64,000 bases of DNA from positions 124,001 to 188,000 of the forward strand of contig CAMKOM010000002.1 in assembly GCA_946414435.1 (NCBI GenBank), written 5' to 3'. Position numbers and translations under genes: made by a program. The notes under the pieces were generated by a model, which was not told the origin of the DNA, did not search any database, and worked only from the letters and a program-made list of their open reading frames with translations. Of the stretch, positions 9,111-18,695 are shown one piece after another; positions within the stretch are counted from its first letter, which is position 1, and the number at the start of each line of letters is the position of its first letter. This DNA comes from an uncultured Bacteroidota bacterium. Its GTDB lineage: Bacteria > Bacteroidota > Bacteroidia > Bacteroidales > SZUA-534.

Positions 9111-10256
9111 ATGAAATTTAAAGCAATTATTCTTTCGGCTGTTGCGATTGCTGTTTCTGCAAGTTCGCAGGCACAAATCAAAGTGAAAACCGAAGCCGGT
9201 GACCTAAGTGTCCGCTTTATGGGCCGCACCAACTTCGATGCCGGCACCTATCTGTTTTCCGACGCAAAAGTCAACGACGAGCACAACGGCGTGGCAATGA
9301 ACGACACCCGTCTTGGTGTTTTGGCAAACTTCGACGAGAAATTCTCGGCAAAAATCGAAATCTGTTATGCAGCAAAGGCCATTTCGTTCCGTGACTTGTG
9401 GATTGGCTACAAGTTGAACGACAACAGCTCGCTCACTGTGGGCAACCACTTCCAGCCTTACGGTGCCAAACCGCTCGGCTTGTCGTATAAGTTTGTTGAG
9501 GACGCCTCGGCCGACTATGCATTCTGCCCCGCACGTAAAATCGGAGTTTCTTATGCCTACACTTCCGACCCGTTCAACTTTACTGCCGGCCTTTTCAGCG
9601 ATGGCAATGTTGACAACGGCAAGAACATCGACAAAGGCTGGTCGTTCGCCGCAAAGGCCATCTACCGCCCGATTCTCGACGAATCGACAGTGTTGCACAT
9701 TGGTGTTGCACCAATGTTTGTGCAGTCGCCCAACACCGTTTCATTTACCGGTATAATTCCAACAACCGTTGTGAGCAACGGCCTTGTCAGCACCGGTGCT
9801 CTCGACCCCAAAAACTACTTGCGTATGGAAGCCGAGGCAATCTTTATCAGCGGAAAAATCTACGTTGAGGGCCACTATATGGCTGCAGCTGTCAACGACA
9901 TCGCATTTGCAACCGTTGACACCGCCGGCGTTAGTGTAACAACAACCGAAAACGCCTATCTCGACGGTTTTTATGCCCAGGCTAGTTTTATGGTTATCGG
10001 CGACAAACAGAACTATAACAAAAAGACCGGTTTGGCCGCCAATGCATCGCCCAAGAGCCTTGAGGTTTTGGCGCGTGTGAGCCACCTCAACCTCGACGCC
10101 GACCACGTGAAAGCTGGCAAACAGACCGATTTCACTCTTGGCGCCAACTATTTCTTCAGCAAGAACCTGAACTTGAAACTCAACTATATCTACGCCGCAG
10201 TGAAGGATGGCGACAACTACAGTTTTGTACAGTCCCGTCTGCAATTCTCGTTCTAA
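9111..10256 (+). CDS. Outer-membrane porin (Porin_O_P-like)
   Basis: 381 residues from ATG 9111. The open frame extends to 9036, but that part overlaps the predicted promoter, and the signal peptide MKFKAIILSAVAIAVSASSQAQ starts at 9111. The body is rich in alternating beta strands and has motifs typical of phosphate-selective-porin-like proteins (VRFMGRTNFDAG, LWIGYKLNDNSSLTVGNHFQPYG, ASADYAFCPARKIGVSY). It ends in FVQSRLQFSF, with the terminal Phe expected of an outer-membrane barrel. It is monocistronic, with a promoter upstream and a terminator downstream. Solute preference (phosphate or other anions) cannot be read from the sequence. Confidence 0.8.
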   Translation: MKFKAIILSAVAIAVSASSQAQIKVKTEAGDLSVRFMGRTNFDAGTYLFSDAKVNDEHNGVAMNDTRLGVLANFDEKFSAKIEICYAAKAISFRDLWIGYKLNDNSSLTVGNHFQPYGAKPLGLSYKFVEDASADYAFCPARKIGVSYAYTSDPFNFTAGLFSDGNVDNGKNIDKGWSFAAKAIYRPILDESTVLHIGVAPMFVQSPNTVSFTGIIPTTVVSNGLVSTGALDPKNYLRMEAEAIFISGKIYVEGHYMAAAVNDIAFATVDTAGVSVTTTENAYLDGFYAQASFMVIGDKQNYNKKTGLAANASPKSLEVLARVSHLNLDADHVKAGKQTDFTLGANYFFSKNLNLKLNYIYAAVKDGDNYSFVQSRLQFSF

Positions 10257-10279
10257 ACAAGTTGTTTATAAATGTTAGA

Positions 10280-10304
10280 AGCGGCTCTCAAGGCCGCTTT
10301 TTTT
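10280..10304 (+). terminator. Rho-independent terminator
   Basis: AGCGGC (10280-10285) pairs with GCCGCT (10293-10298), followed by a run of seven T. Ends the porin transcript. Confidence 0.85.
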
Positions 10305-10430
10305 GTGCAAGTAATTCCCGAATACCAAATATGCCGCAAACACTGAATGGCATATTTTCCGATAGTAGCAATGTGTGATTTGTGTCAGCATGGGGTTCAA
10401 AAAGGTTATTAATGTTGTTGCTGATTGAGC

Positions 10431-10464
10431 GAAAAAAAGACCCGCTCGAAGTAATTCGAGCGGG
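10431..10464 (-). terminator. Rho-independent terminator for TonB receptor 1
   Basis: Perfect 10-bp stem CCCGCTCGAA (10441-10450) / TTCGAGCGGG (10455-10464) with loop GTAA. On the minus strand it is followed by a T run (complement of 10432-10438). It lies 35 bases after the receptor stop. Confidence 0.9.
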
Positions 10465-10499
10465 CCCCACCAACAAAACTATTAACACTTAAATCTTCA

Positions 10500-13400
10500 T
10501 TAGAATCCAAAGCTAACACCTACAGAGTAGATTCCACCAATCTTATCGCCGTAGGGGAACTCACGCTGCTCAGTATTGAACAGGTTGTGTGCATTCAGGT
10601 AAACCTCAATGCCATCGGCAGGTTTGTAACCCATCTTCAGGCTGACGGTGAAACGGTCGTCAAGTTTCTCGGTGCTATACTTGGTTGCGTAGGTGCGCTT
10701 GCCAATGTAGTTACCATAGGCCGTGATGTCGAACTTCGGTGTCGGCTTGTAGATAAGACCAAGCATGCCGTAGAACGACGGTGTTGCCTTGTGAACGTGA
10801 CCGTTCTCAAGCTTATCTTCGTAAGGTTTCGAGTTTCCGAAGTAGAATAAGCCATTCTGGCTGTAGGTGCCATACTCGAGCATGTAGTACGAAGCATAAT
10901 CCTGCGGATCATCACTAGCACGAAGTCTTGCTTTCATTTCTGCTTTGCCGGCATCGTCAAGTGCGGCATATTCGGTTTGCAGAGCCTCAACATTGTCAAT
11001 GTCGGTTACGGCACGCTGCAAATTACCTTGATATTCCATAAGATAAGCCATAAACTTATCTGGGTCAGACAGGAATGTATTCTGATCTGCGTCTGTAAAT
11101 ACTCCTCTATCAATAAGATTCATAATGGCATCGTACTGAATGTCATAAGTCAAATCAGGAACGCGGGTAATCATACCGAAAATCTGTCCCAACTGTCCAA
11201 GAACCTCAGCGTTCTGGTTATAGACATAGTAGTTATCAATGGTGGTTTTCTGAATGTTGGCGTTCACTTTGGCAATCAACTTCTTCGAGATAATCCAGTC
11301 AACATTCACGCCAAAGCCCATCTGCTTAACCTTGTATGGCAGTTCGCTGTACTTGATTGACGATACAACGCCTGACATACCCATAAATTTGGTAAGTACC
11401 GTCATATCCAGATTACCTTCTTTAAGACCATTCAAACCTCCAAGATTAGATGTATCCGTCATGAAGCCAAGAATACCAATACCATTCTGCACACCGGGAA
11501 TTCCGATTTGGCCAGTAGGCATAACAACCGATGAACGGTTGGCCTTGAGTGCGCCAAAATCCTCACTCTGAGAGTAATAAAGCTCGGCATCGACAAGTAT
11601 TCTCTCTGTGGGACGCCAGCGGTAACCGAACTCAACGTTCTGAGTTTTTGCCAGCGGCGCATTCTTATCGGCGTCGAAGTAGATTGTGTCAGGCGGCATC
11701 ATACCGTCGCGGTGCCATGTGTATTTGGTGTTCGAGTTAACAAAGTTGGCCGAACGCATGGCTGTGCTGAACGACGCGCGTACAAGATTGTTGTCGTTAA
11801 TAAGGTAGTTGGCACCCACTTGGTACGACGGGTTCCACTTATCGGGAATGTTGGTCTTGTCGAAGCGTGCGGCACCAATCATACGGAAGTTGCCAATGTG
11901 GAAGTCGGCACGAAGACTCGGTGCAATGTCGCTCAATTCAGCTTTGTTGCCATCGAAATAGCCCGTCAGGTGCACAGGGTTTGCCGATTTATAATTGTGG
12001 TCATGATATGTCCATGAATAATCGGTAATACCCTCCCACTCTTCATATCTATTCGTGAAATCAGGAATCTGGTCAACAAAGTTTACATAGTTGTACGAAA
12101 CTCCCGGCACAACGTTCAACATATCGCCAAGCTTAAGATCGTACTCGGCGCTGGCCTGGAAATTGTGAGCATAAACCTTGAAACCCGGCGCACCTTTCAT
12201 GTAGTCTTGCGGGCCACCCATATAGTTGACATTCAAACTCAAGCCTTTAACATAGGCATTCAAGTTGGCGTATCCGGTTTTGAACACGCGCTCTGAAATT
12301 GCAACCGGCAACTCACCTACAGGACTGCCTGCGGCGCGTGACTGCTGATAACCTACTGAAAGATCGAAGGTGATATCTTCGGCCGGACGATACGACAGGT
12401 ATGAGTTGAAGCCGTACGACTTACGCGACAAACCCGGGTCGTCATACATATTGCTGACCTGAAGTTCTCTCTCCATGCAATCGTACAAATCGTATGGCAA
12501 GCCTTCAGCCAAACCTTTAAGGAATGCCGCCACTGTTGCTTCAGAAGCCTGGTCGGTGCCATAATCTGCTTTAAACCCTTCAGGGTCATTCTGAGCCTTC
12601 ATCATTTGTAATTGAAGGATACTTGCCTTTAACTCATCAGGAACCTGCTCGGCAATGGCACCAAAAGTGAAAGCTTGCTTCAGATTCTCCAAATCGGTCA
12701 TTCTGTAATATCCACCTTCCGATGCGTCAATGAGTTTTGCTTTCGACGGGTCGGGGATCAACGTCATATTGCCTTGTTCGTCGAATACCGGCGTGTTATA
12801 TGGCTGACCATTTGCATCCACCATTCCCATGAAATATGCCATCTGACCTTGGCTCATTCCGCCTTGCTGTGCTATCAATGCACGCTCGCCGTCTGACAGT
12901 TTCGAATAGTAGAGACCATGAGTCGGGTAAACATAAAGGTCGTTGGTATTGCGGCGGCGGTATTGCAGGTTGGCAGTAATACCCACGCTCAACTTCTTGT
13001 TGATGTTCTTGCGGAAGGCGACATCGCCATAGTAGTTCTCATGAGTACCCATTGTCAGGTTGCCCTGAAGCTCCTTTGAATTCTCGCCCGGCTTCTCTGT
13101 AATGATGTTGATAACACCCATCATGGCATTGGGACCGTAGAGTGCGGCATTGGCGCCACGCACAACCTCAATACGCTCAATATCCTCGATGCCGATTGGC
13201 AGAAGGTCGAAGTTGACATCACCGGTTGCGTAGTTGTGCGCAATGCGGTTGTCAATCATAAGCAAGGTGTTGGCGTTCTCGGTGTAAAGCATCATCTGGT
13301 TGTCAGGAACATTGTTCAAGCCGCGGATGTGCACGTCGTACATACCGTTGGTTTTCTCCTGAACAATCATACCAGGGATCAGCCTCAAAGCCTCTTCTAT

Positions 13401-13712
13401 TGTTGTGATACCGTAAGAGCGGATCTCAGCTTTGGTAATAACCGTTGATGACAGCGGTGATTTGAACGAGTCCTCAGCCTTCTTCGATGCCGATGACACG
13501 CTCTTGTTCATAATCATTGCGAACAGGTCGTCCATCGAAACGCCCATCACGTCGGCCAAGTGTAGCACGTCTTCGAAAGGCATTTCTAGTAATTCGTCGT
13601 ATGAGAGATTCATAATATCCTCTTTTGTCATCGACGAAACATCTTTGGTTTGCGCAAATATCTGGCAGGTTATTGCCATTAGGAATGTTGCGCAGAGTAA
13701 TATTTTCTTCAT
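10500..13712 (-). CDS. TonB-dependent receptor, copy 1 of tandem module
   Basis: 1070 residues. A signal peptide (cleavage near IFAQ, 21) is followed by an acidic extension at about 24-75 (repeated LSYDELLEMP / LADVMGVSMDDL elements, then SVSSASKKAED). A TonB plug spans about 80-210 (STVITKAEIRSYG, EALRLIPGMIVQ, YDVHIRGLNN, IERIEVVRGANAALYGPNA, GVINIITEKP) and a 22-stranded-type barrel ends in YSVGVSFGF. The extension resembles the short 'DLSLEELxxxxVTSASK' lead-in of receptors that lack a carboxypeptidase-like domain, but is longer. It lies 33 bases after a YfiR-like gene, probably in one operon. Copy 2 (14940-18155) is nearly identical in the extension and plug and diverges mainly in barrel segments. 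Substrate unknown. Confidence 0.92.
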   Translation of the reverse strand: MKKILLCATFLMAITCQIFAQTKDVSSMTKEDIMNLSYDELLEMPFEDVLHLADVMGVSMDDLFAMIMNKSVSSASKKAEDSFKSPLSSTVITKAEIRSYGITTIEEALRLIPGMIVQEKTNGMYDVHIRGLNNVPDNQMMLYTENANTLLMIDNRIAHNYATGDVNFDLLPIGIEDIERIEVVRGANAALYGPNAMMGVINIITEKPGENSKELQGNLTMGTHENYYGDVAFRKNINKKLSVGITANLQYRRRNTNDLYVYPTHGLYYSKLSDGERALIAQQGGMSQGQMAYFMGMVDANGQPYNTPVFDEQGNMTLIPDPSKAKLIDASEGGYYRMTDLENLKQAFTFGAIAEQVPDELKASILQLQMMKAQNDPEGFKADYGTDQASEATVAAFLKGLAEGLPYDLYDCMERELQVSNMYDDPGLSRKSYGFNSYLSYRPAEDITFDLSVGYQQSRAAGSPVGELPVAISERVFKTGYANLNAYVKGLSLNVNYMGGPQDYMKGAPGFKVYAHNFQASAEYDLKLGDMLNVVPGVSYNYVNFVDQIPDFTNRYEEWEGITDYSWTYHDHNYKSANPVHLTGYFDGNKAELSDIAPSLRADFHIGNFRMIGAARFDKTNIPDKWNPSYQVGANYLINDNNLVRASFSTAMRSANFVNSNTKYTWHRDGMMPPDTIYFDADKNAPLAKTQNVEFGYRWRPTERILVDAELYYSQSEDFGALKANRSSVVMPTGQIGIPGVQNGIGILGFMTDTSNLGGLNGLKEGNLDMTVLTKFMGMSGVVSSIKYSELPYKVKQMGFGVNVDWIISKKLIAKVNANIQKTTIDNYYVYNQNAEVLGQLGQIFGMITRVPDLTYDIQYDAIMNLIDRGVFTDADQNTFLSDPDKFMAYLMEYQGNLQRAVTDIDNVEALQTEYAALDDAGKAEMKARLRASDDPQDYASYYMLEYGTYSQNGLFYFGNSKPYEDKLENGHVHKATPSFYGMLGLIYKPTPKFDITAYGNYIGKRTYATKYSTEKLDDRFTVSLKMGYKPADGIEVYLNAHNLFNTEQREFPYGDKIGGIYSVGVSFGF

Positions 13713-13745
13713 TTTTAGCTTTTTTTAAGTAAGTTATCCATTTGG

Positions 13746-14255
13746 TTAATTGACGGAGATGCCTAATGCCATCAGTTGTGATGACACTTTCACACCCTCT
13801 TCTTCGAGATGTTTCTGGTTGACTTCGAAACTCTGCTTTCCGTCTTTCTTGACGTAGTTGATACCAGAGGTCGACTGTGCGAAGCCCTGCTTGTCGGTGA
13901 TGAGCACCACGCCTTTGCCTTTCACTTTGCCGGCAATGGCAGCAGCATCGTCCGATTTGCCTTCTGCGACATACACAATGTGCAGCTTGGCCATCTCGTC
14001 AGATGAACTGATTTCTTTGATTTTGATTGCCTGTGAGCCAACAGTCTTTCGTTGTGCAATTGCATTCAGCTCGCCCACAATGGCCGGGCTGCCGATCACA
14101 CCAATTACAAAATCGCCTGACTGCTTGTTCTGCGGCCACTCAATGTACTTTGTAAAGTTGTACATGAAAAGTGCCTTGAACTTCTCGTCCTGGGCTTTCG
14201 CACTGATAATTAATGCGAATAGTCCCAAAATAACTAATGCGCTTTTCTTCATCAT
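13746..14255 (-). CDS. YfiR-like (DUF4154) periplasmic protein, copy 1
   Basis: 169 residues with a signal peptide (cleavage near AKAQ, 22). The mature part opens with KFKALFMYNFTKYIEWP, the hallmark of the YfiR/DUF4154 family. In Pseudomonas, YfiR is a periplasmic repressor of the diguanylate cyclase YfiN. No YfiN-like GGDEF protein is present here, so a different partner is likely; the receptor gene starts 33 bases downstream. The mature sequence differs at only about ten positions from copy 2 (18189-18695), while the signal peptides are unrelated. A neighbouring ATG at 14252 could also be the start. Confidence 0.88.
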   Translation of the reverse strand: MMKKSALVILGLFALIISAKAQDEKFKALFMYNFTKYIEWPQNKQSGDFVIGVIGSPAIVGELNAIAQRKTVGSQAIKIKEISSSDEMAKLHIVYVAEGKSDDAAAIAGKVKGKGVVLITDKQGFAQSTSGINYVKKDGKQSFEVNQKHLEEEGVKVSSQLMALGISVN

Positions 14256-14857
14256 AAAATTAATATTTAACCATTTAACAACTACATAATAGTCACTCTA
14301 TTTTTTCTTTTTTTTAGATTTTCTACGATATTAATTTCATTTTGTTTTTATCTCGCGTTATTTTTTAAAAAATGAAAGTTGTATATGCAACTTAACTCAA
14401 CCCTGCATTGATTCCAAATGGTGATATTTTATCGTCGAAAAAAGATGTGATTGCTGCAATTGGGGCCACATTGGCAAATTTTCCGGTGCAACGGCTCATT
14501 TTAAAAAAACTATCAGAATCGACCATTTGCCTGACAACTTGCAGGCTGCTTTTCTGATTGCTGATATACCTTATGCTGATAGCTTGCATTTTTTCTGGTT
14601 TCTTATACTTAAAATCCCCATCAAAACCAGAAATAAGGAATCCCCCGGATATTTTATTCATATAGTGTCGAATTAACAAATTGTTACTTACGCACCTACT
14701 CAACCGATGCAAAATTAGTGATTAGGCTATTACAAGGATAGGCTAATGGATGTATATACAAAATTTAATGACGAATAAAACTTTTATTATAGTTCGTAAT
14801 TTGTTTGTATTCAGCCGGTTGTGCTGGTTGCAAACGTTATCGGCTGTTTAGATGAAG
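14256..14857. other. Long intergenic region between the two YfiR/receptor modules
   Basis: About 600 bases of AT-rich DNA upstream of module 1. It probably holds that module's promoter and leader. A minus-strand open frame (14392-14712) has no recognisable domain and no counterpart in the equivalent region of module 2, so I do not call it a gene. Confidence 0.5.
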
Positions 14858-14890
14858 AATAAAAAAGGCTGCCCGTTTTTTCGGGCAGCC
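14858..14890 (-). terminator. Rho-independent terminator for TonB receptor 2
   Basis: Perfect 9-bp stem GGCTGCCCG (14867-14875) / CGGGCAGCC (14882-14890) with a six-base T loop. On the minus strand it is followed by a T-rich tail (complement of 14858-14866). Confidence 0.9.
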
Positions 14891-14939
14891 ATCTACTAAT
14901 TAACCACAAAATTAATTAATCACAAACTAAACCTTTTTT

Positions 14940-17900
14940 CTAGAACCCAAAGTTTACACCTACCGAATAAATTCCGCCAATCTTGTCACCGTAGGGGAAC
15001 TCACGCTGCTCGTTGTTGAGCATGTTGTGACCATTCAGGAATATTTCCATTCCCGGAACCGGCTTGTAGGCAATTTTCATGCTCAGAGTGAAGCGGTCTT
15101 TCAGTTCAACAGCATTGTCGCCCATGTTGTACTTGGTAGCGTAGGTGCGCTTGCCAAGATAGTTGCCGTAGGCGGTAACATCAATCTTTGGTGTCGGCTT
15201 GTAGATAAGGCCAATCATACCATAGAATGACGGTGTGGCTTTGTGCTTGTGGCCGTTGACAGTTGGCAGCTCATATGGCTTTGAGTCACCAAAGGTGAAT
15301 GTGCCGTTATCGTTGTAAACACCATAGCGGATAGCATAGTATGCTGTGTATTCGGTGTCGTTATTGCTGTTTTTCAACTCATCAAGGAATGCCTGCTTAT
15401 CCTCAGCCGCAGCGTATCTGGCGGCAATGTCGGCAACCATTGATTGGTCAATATCGCCCATGGCGCGATGCAGATATTTTTCATATGTAGCAAAATATCT
15501 CTTGAAGTCATCCGATTCAAAATCAACAGGTATTGGCGTTTGGTTTCCGTTTTCATCAACTTCCACACCCAAAACTCTCATCAATTGCTGCTCTGTGAAA
15601 GTACCACTTGCCATAAGCTCGTTGATGGCGGCGGTCTGCATATCCTCTGCCATGGCAGGCACCTGGGTAATCATTCCAAAAATCTGGCCCAGCTGCCCCA
15701 GAATCTCGGTGTTCTGATTGTAGGCGTAGTAATTGTCGATTTTGGTCTGCTGGATGTTGGCATTCACCTTGGCAATCAACTTCTTCGATATGATCCAGTC
15801 GATGTTGACGCCGAAGCCCATCTGCTTAACCTTATACGGCAGGGCGCCATATTTGATTGTCGATATGACACTTGTGTTGGCCATGAATGTGCTGAGCGCT
15901 TCCATATCCAATTCACCTTCAGTGATGCTTCTGAGCGACTTCAGCACAGTCGGATTGGTCATGAAAGCATCAAGTTTTTCGTATGGCATGATGACCGATG
16001 ACTGATAAGCCTTAAGCGCGCCATAATCTTCACTTATAGAATAATATGCTTCGGCATCGACAAGGATTTTCTCGGTCGGGCGCCAGCGGTAGCCCAACTC
16101 TGCGCTCTTGATCTTGGTCAGCGGTGCGTCCTTGTCACCTTGGAAATAGATGGTGTCAGGCGGCATCAATCCATCACGGTGCCAAGTATAGTCGGCAACT
16201 GAATTGGTAAGGTTTGCCGAGCGCCTGGCCGTACCAAACGACGCACGGATAAGATTGTTCTCATTGATTGAGTAATTTGCTGCAGCCTGATAAGTAACAT
16301 CCCACTTGTCGGGCAGGTTGGTCTTGTCGAAGCGCACAGCTCCAAGCACGCGGAAATCACCCAAACGGTAGTCCAAACGCAAGCTAGGCGCAATATCGGT
16401 CAGCTTGGCCTTTTTTCCTCCCTGGCAACTCGAAAGATGACGGGCGTTGGTGAATTTATACCCATGGTCGTGATATTCCCAACGAAAATCATCTGTGTCA
16501 CTCGGATTAATGTAGTCAGGAATATAATCAGTCTGCCATACATGATTGTAGGCTACACCAGGCATAACGCTCAGGTCGCCCAACTTGATGTCGTACTCAG
16601 CATTGACCTGAACATTGTTAACAAACACCTTGAATCCGGGTTTGCCTTTCTGAAAATCTTGAATACCACCCATATAGCTGGCGTTCAAGCTCAAACCATA
16701 GATGTTTGAGTTCAAGGTGAAATAGCCGGTTTTCGAAACGCGCTCGCAAAGCAGGAACGGAATCTCACCAATTGGTGTTGCGCCCGCACGCGACTGCTGG
16801 TAGCCGAACGAAAGGTCGAAATTCATATCCTCCGTGGGGCGGTAGTTCACGTATGAGTTGAAACCGTATGTCTTGCGCGACATTCCGGGGTCGTCGAACA
16901 TATCGTCCATATTACCCTGCTTTTCTGTTACATCATAAAGAGAGTATGGCAGATTATTGGCCAAACCGTTAAGGAATGCTTCCACGGTTGCCTCTGAAGG
17001 CTCGCTTCCATAATTATGTAGAAATGCGTCAGGGCTTTGTTCGTACTTTCCTTTTTGGATTTCAAGAATCTGAGCCTTCAGCGCATCGGGAACCTGCCCG
17101 GCAATGGCGCCAAAGGTGAACGCCTGTTTCAGATTTTTAATGTCGGTCATATCGTAATAACCGCCTTGCGATGCATCAATGAGTTTAGCTTTCGACAGGT
17201 CGGGTACCAAAGTAACACTACCGTCGGGATTCACAATCGGCTGATTATACGGTTGGCCCTTGTCATCAACCATACCCATGAAATAAGCCATCATTCCTTG
17301 GCTCATCCCATCCTTTGTCACGTACTTCTCACCTTCGTTCATTTTCGAATAGTAAAGTCCATGATTCGGGTAAACATAGAGCTGATTGGTGTTGCGGCGG
17401 CGGTATTGCAGGTTGGCTGTAACACCCACGCTCAACTTCTTGTTGATGTTCTTGCGGAAAGCCACATCGCCAATATAATTCTCGTGAGTACCCATCATCA
17501 TGCTACCCTGCAGTGTTTTTGAGTTCTCGCTGGGCTTCTCGGTGATGATGTTGATAACACCCGTAACAGCGTTAGGGCCGTAGAGTGCGGAATTGGCACC
17601 GCGCACAACCTCAATACGCTCAATATCCTCGATGCCGATTGGCAGAATGTCGAAGTTCAGGTTGCCGGTTGCATAGTTGTGAGCAATGCGGCCGTCAATC
17701 ATAAGCAGGATGTTCGAGTTCTCGGTGTAGAGCATCATCTGGTTGTCAGGAATGTTGTTCAAGCCACGGATGTGCACATCGTACATACCATTGGTTTTCT
17801 CCTGAACAATCATGCCAGGTACAAGGCGCAGAGCCTCCTCAATCGAACTGATGCCGTATGAGCGAATCTCAGCCTTGGTGATAACCGTTGATGAGAGCGG

Positions 17901-18155
17901 CGATTTGAATGAATCCTCAGCTTTCTTTGATGCTGACGACACTGATTTGTTCATAATCATGGTGAACAGATCGTCCATCGAAACGCCCATCACGTCGGCC
18001 AAGTGCAGCACGTCTTCGAAAGGCATTTCTAGTAATTCGTCGTATGTGAGATTCATAATATCCTCTTTTGTCATCGACGAAACATCTTTGGTTTGCGCAA
18101 ACAGATGGCAGGTCATTGCCAATAGTAGTGTTGCACAAAATAAAAGTCTTTTCAT
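14940..18155 (-). CDS. TonB-dependent receptor, copy 2 of tandem module
   Basis: 1071 residues, same plan as copy 1: signal peptide (near LFAQ, 21), acidic N-terminal extension (about 24-75), plug (about 80-210, with STVITKAEIRSYG, YDVHIRGLNN and IERIEVVRGANSALYGPNA) and a barrel ending in YSVGVNFGF. The first ~210 residues are almost identical to copy 1. Clear divergence starts after about residue 270 and is strongest near 275-450, 560-600, 690-760 and 840-930, where surface loops are expected. The C-terminal ~80 residues are again very similar. It follows its own YfiR-like gene by 33 bases. Different ligands for the two receptors are inferred from this pattern. Confidence 0.92.
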   Translation of the reverse strand: MKRLLFCATLLLAMTCHLFAQTKDVSSMTKEDIMNLTYDELLEMPFEDVLHLADVMGVSMDDLFTMIMNKSVSSASKKAEDSFKSPLSSTVITKAEIRSYGISSIEEALRLVPGMIVQEKTNGMYDVHIRGLNNIPDNQMMLYTENSNILLMIDGRIAHNYATGNLNFDILPIGIEDIERIEVVRGANSALYGPNAVTGVINIITEKPSENSKTLQGSMMMGTHENYIGDVAFRKNINKKLSVGVTANLQYRRRNTNQLYVYPNHGLYYSKMNEGEKYVTKDGMSQGMMAYFMGMVDDKGQPYNQPIVNPDGSVTLVPDLSKAKLIDASQGGYYDMTDIKNLKQAFTFGAIAGQVPDALKAQILEIQKGKYEQSPDAFLHNYGSEPSEATVEAFLNGLANNLPYSLYDVTEKQGNMDDMFDDPGMSRKTYGFNSYVNYRPTEDMNFDLSFGYQQSRAGATPIGEIPFLLCERVSKTGYFTLNSNIYGLSLNASYMGGIQDFQKGKPGFKVFVNNVQVNAEYDIKLGDLSVMPGVAYNHVWQTDYIPDYINPSDTDDFRWEYHDHGYKFTNARHLSSCQGGKKAKLTDIAPSLRLDYRLGDFRVLGAVRFDKTNLPDKWDVTYQAAANYSINENNLIRASFGTARRSANLTNSVADYTWHRDGLMPPDTIYFQGDKDAPLTKIKSAELGYRWRPTEKILVDAEAYYSISEDYGALKAYQSSVIMPYEKLDAFMTNPTVLKSLRSITEGELDMEALSTFMANTSVISTIKYGALPYKVKQMGFGVNIDWIISKKLIAKVNANIQQTKIDNYYAYNQNTEILGQLGQIFGMITQVPAMAEDMQTAAINELMASGTFTEQQLMRVLGVEVDENGNQTPIPVDFESDDFKRYFATYEKYLHRAMGDIDQSMVADIAARYAAAEDKQAFLDELKNSNNDTEYTAYYAIRYGVYNDNGTFTFGDSKPYELPTVNGHKHKATPSFYGMIGLIYKPTPKIDVTAYGNYLGKRTYATKYNMGDNAVELKDRFTLSMKIAYKPVPGMEIFLNGHNMLNNEQREFPYGDKIGGIYSVGVNFGF

Positions 18156-18188
18156 TTTTCTTTTGTTTTATAGGTAAAGTATTGAATT

Positions 18189-18695
18189 TTAATTGACTGC
18201 AACACCTAATGCCATTAGCTGCGATGACACTTTAACCCCCGCGTCGTTCAAATGGTTTTGATTGACCTCGAAACTCTGCTTGCCATCCTTTTTGATGTAG
18301 TTGATGCCCGAAGTTGATTGCGCCAGGCCCGGTTTGTCGGTGATGAGCACCACGCCCTTGCCTTTCACTTTGCCGGCAATGGCAGCAGCATCGTCCGATT
18401 TGCCTTCTGCAACATACACAATGTGCAGCTTGGCCATCTCGTCAGATGAACTGATTTCTTTAATTTTAATTGCTTGTGAACCAACAGTCTTTCGCTGTGC
18501 AATAGCGTTCAGCTCACCCACAATGGCCGGGCTGCCGATTACACCAATCACGAAATCGCCCGACTGCTTGCTCTGCGGCCACTCTATGTACTTCGTAAAA
18601 TTGTACATGAAAAGTGCCTTAAACTTCTCGTCTTGTGCCTTTGCTGTTGAGCATATAGCCACAAGTACCATAATGAAAAATGTACTTTTTCTCAT
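18189..18695 (-). CDS. YfiR-like (DUF4154) periplasmic protein, copy 2
   Basis: 168 residues with signal peptide MRKSTFFIMVLVAICSTAKA, unlike that of copy 1. The mature domain from QDEKFKALFMYNFTKYIEWP on is about 93% identical to copy 1 by eye, and the DNA of the central ~350 bases is nearly identical, including silent positions. The last ~25 residues vary more. It probably forms an operon with the receptor gene 33 bases downstream. The role, periplasmic signalling or helper of the receptor, is inferred from family and context. Confidence 0.88.
   Translation of the reverse strand: MRKSTFFIMVLVAICSTAKAQDEKFKALFMYNFTKYIEWPQSKQSGDFVIGVIGSPAIVGELNAIAQRKTVGSQAIKIKEISSSDEMAKLHIVYVAEGKSDDAAAIAGKVKGKGVVLITDKPGLAQSTSGINYIKKDGKQSFEVNQNHLNDAGVKVSSQLMALGVAVN

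Noticed and set aside
14392..14712. 106-codon minus-strand open frame between the two modules
   Set aside because: No domain or plausible product, and no counterpart in the equivalent region upstream of module 2.
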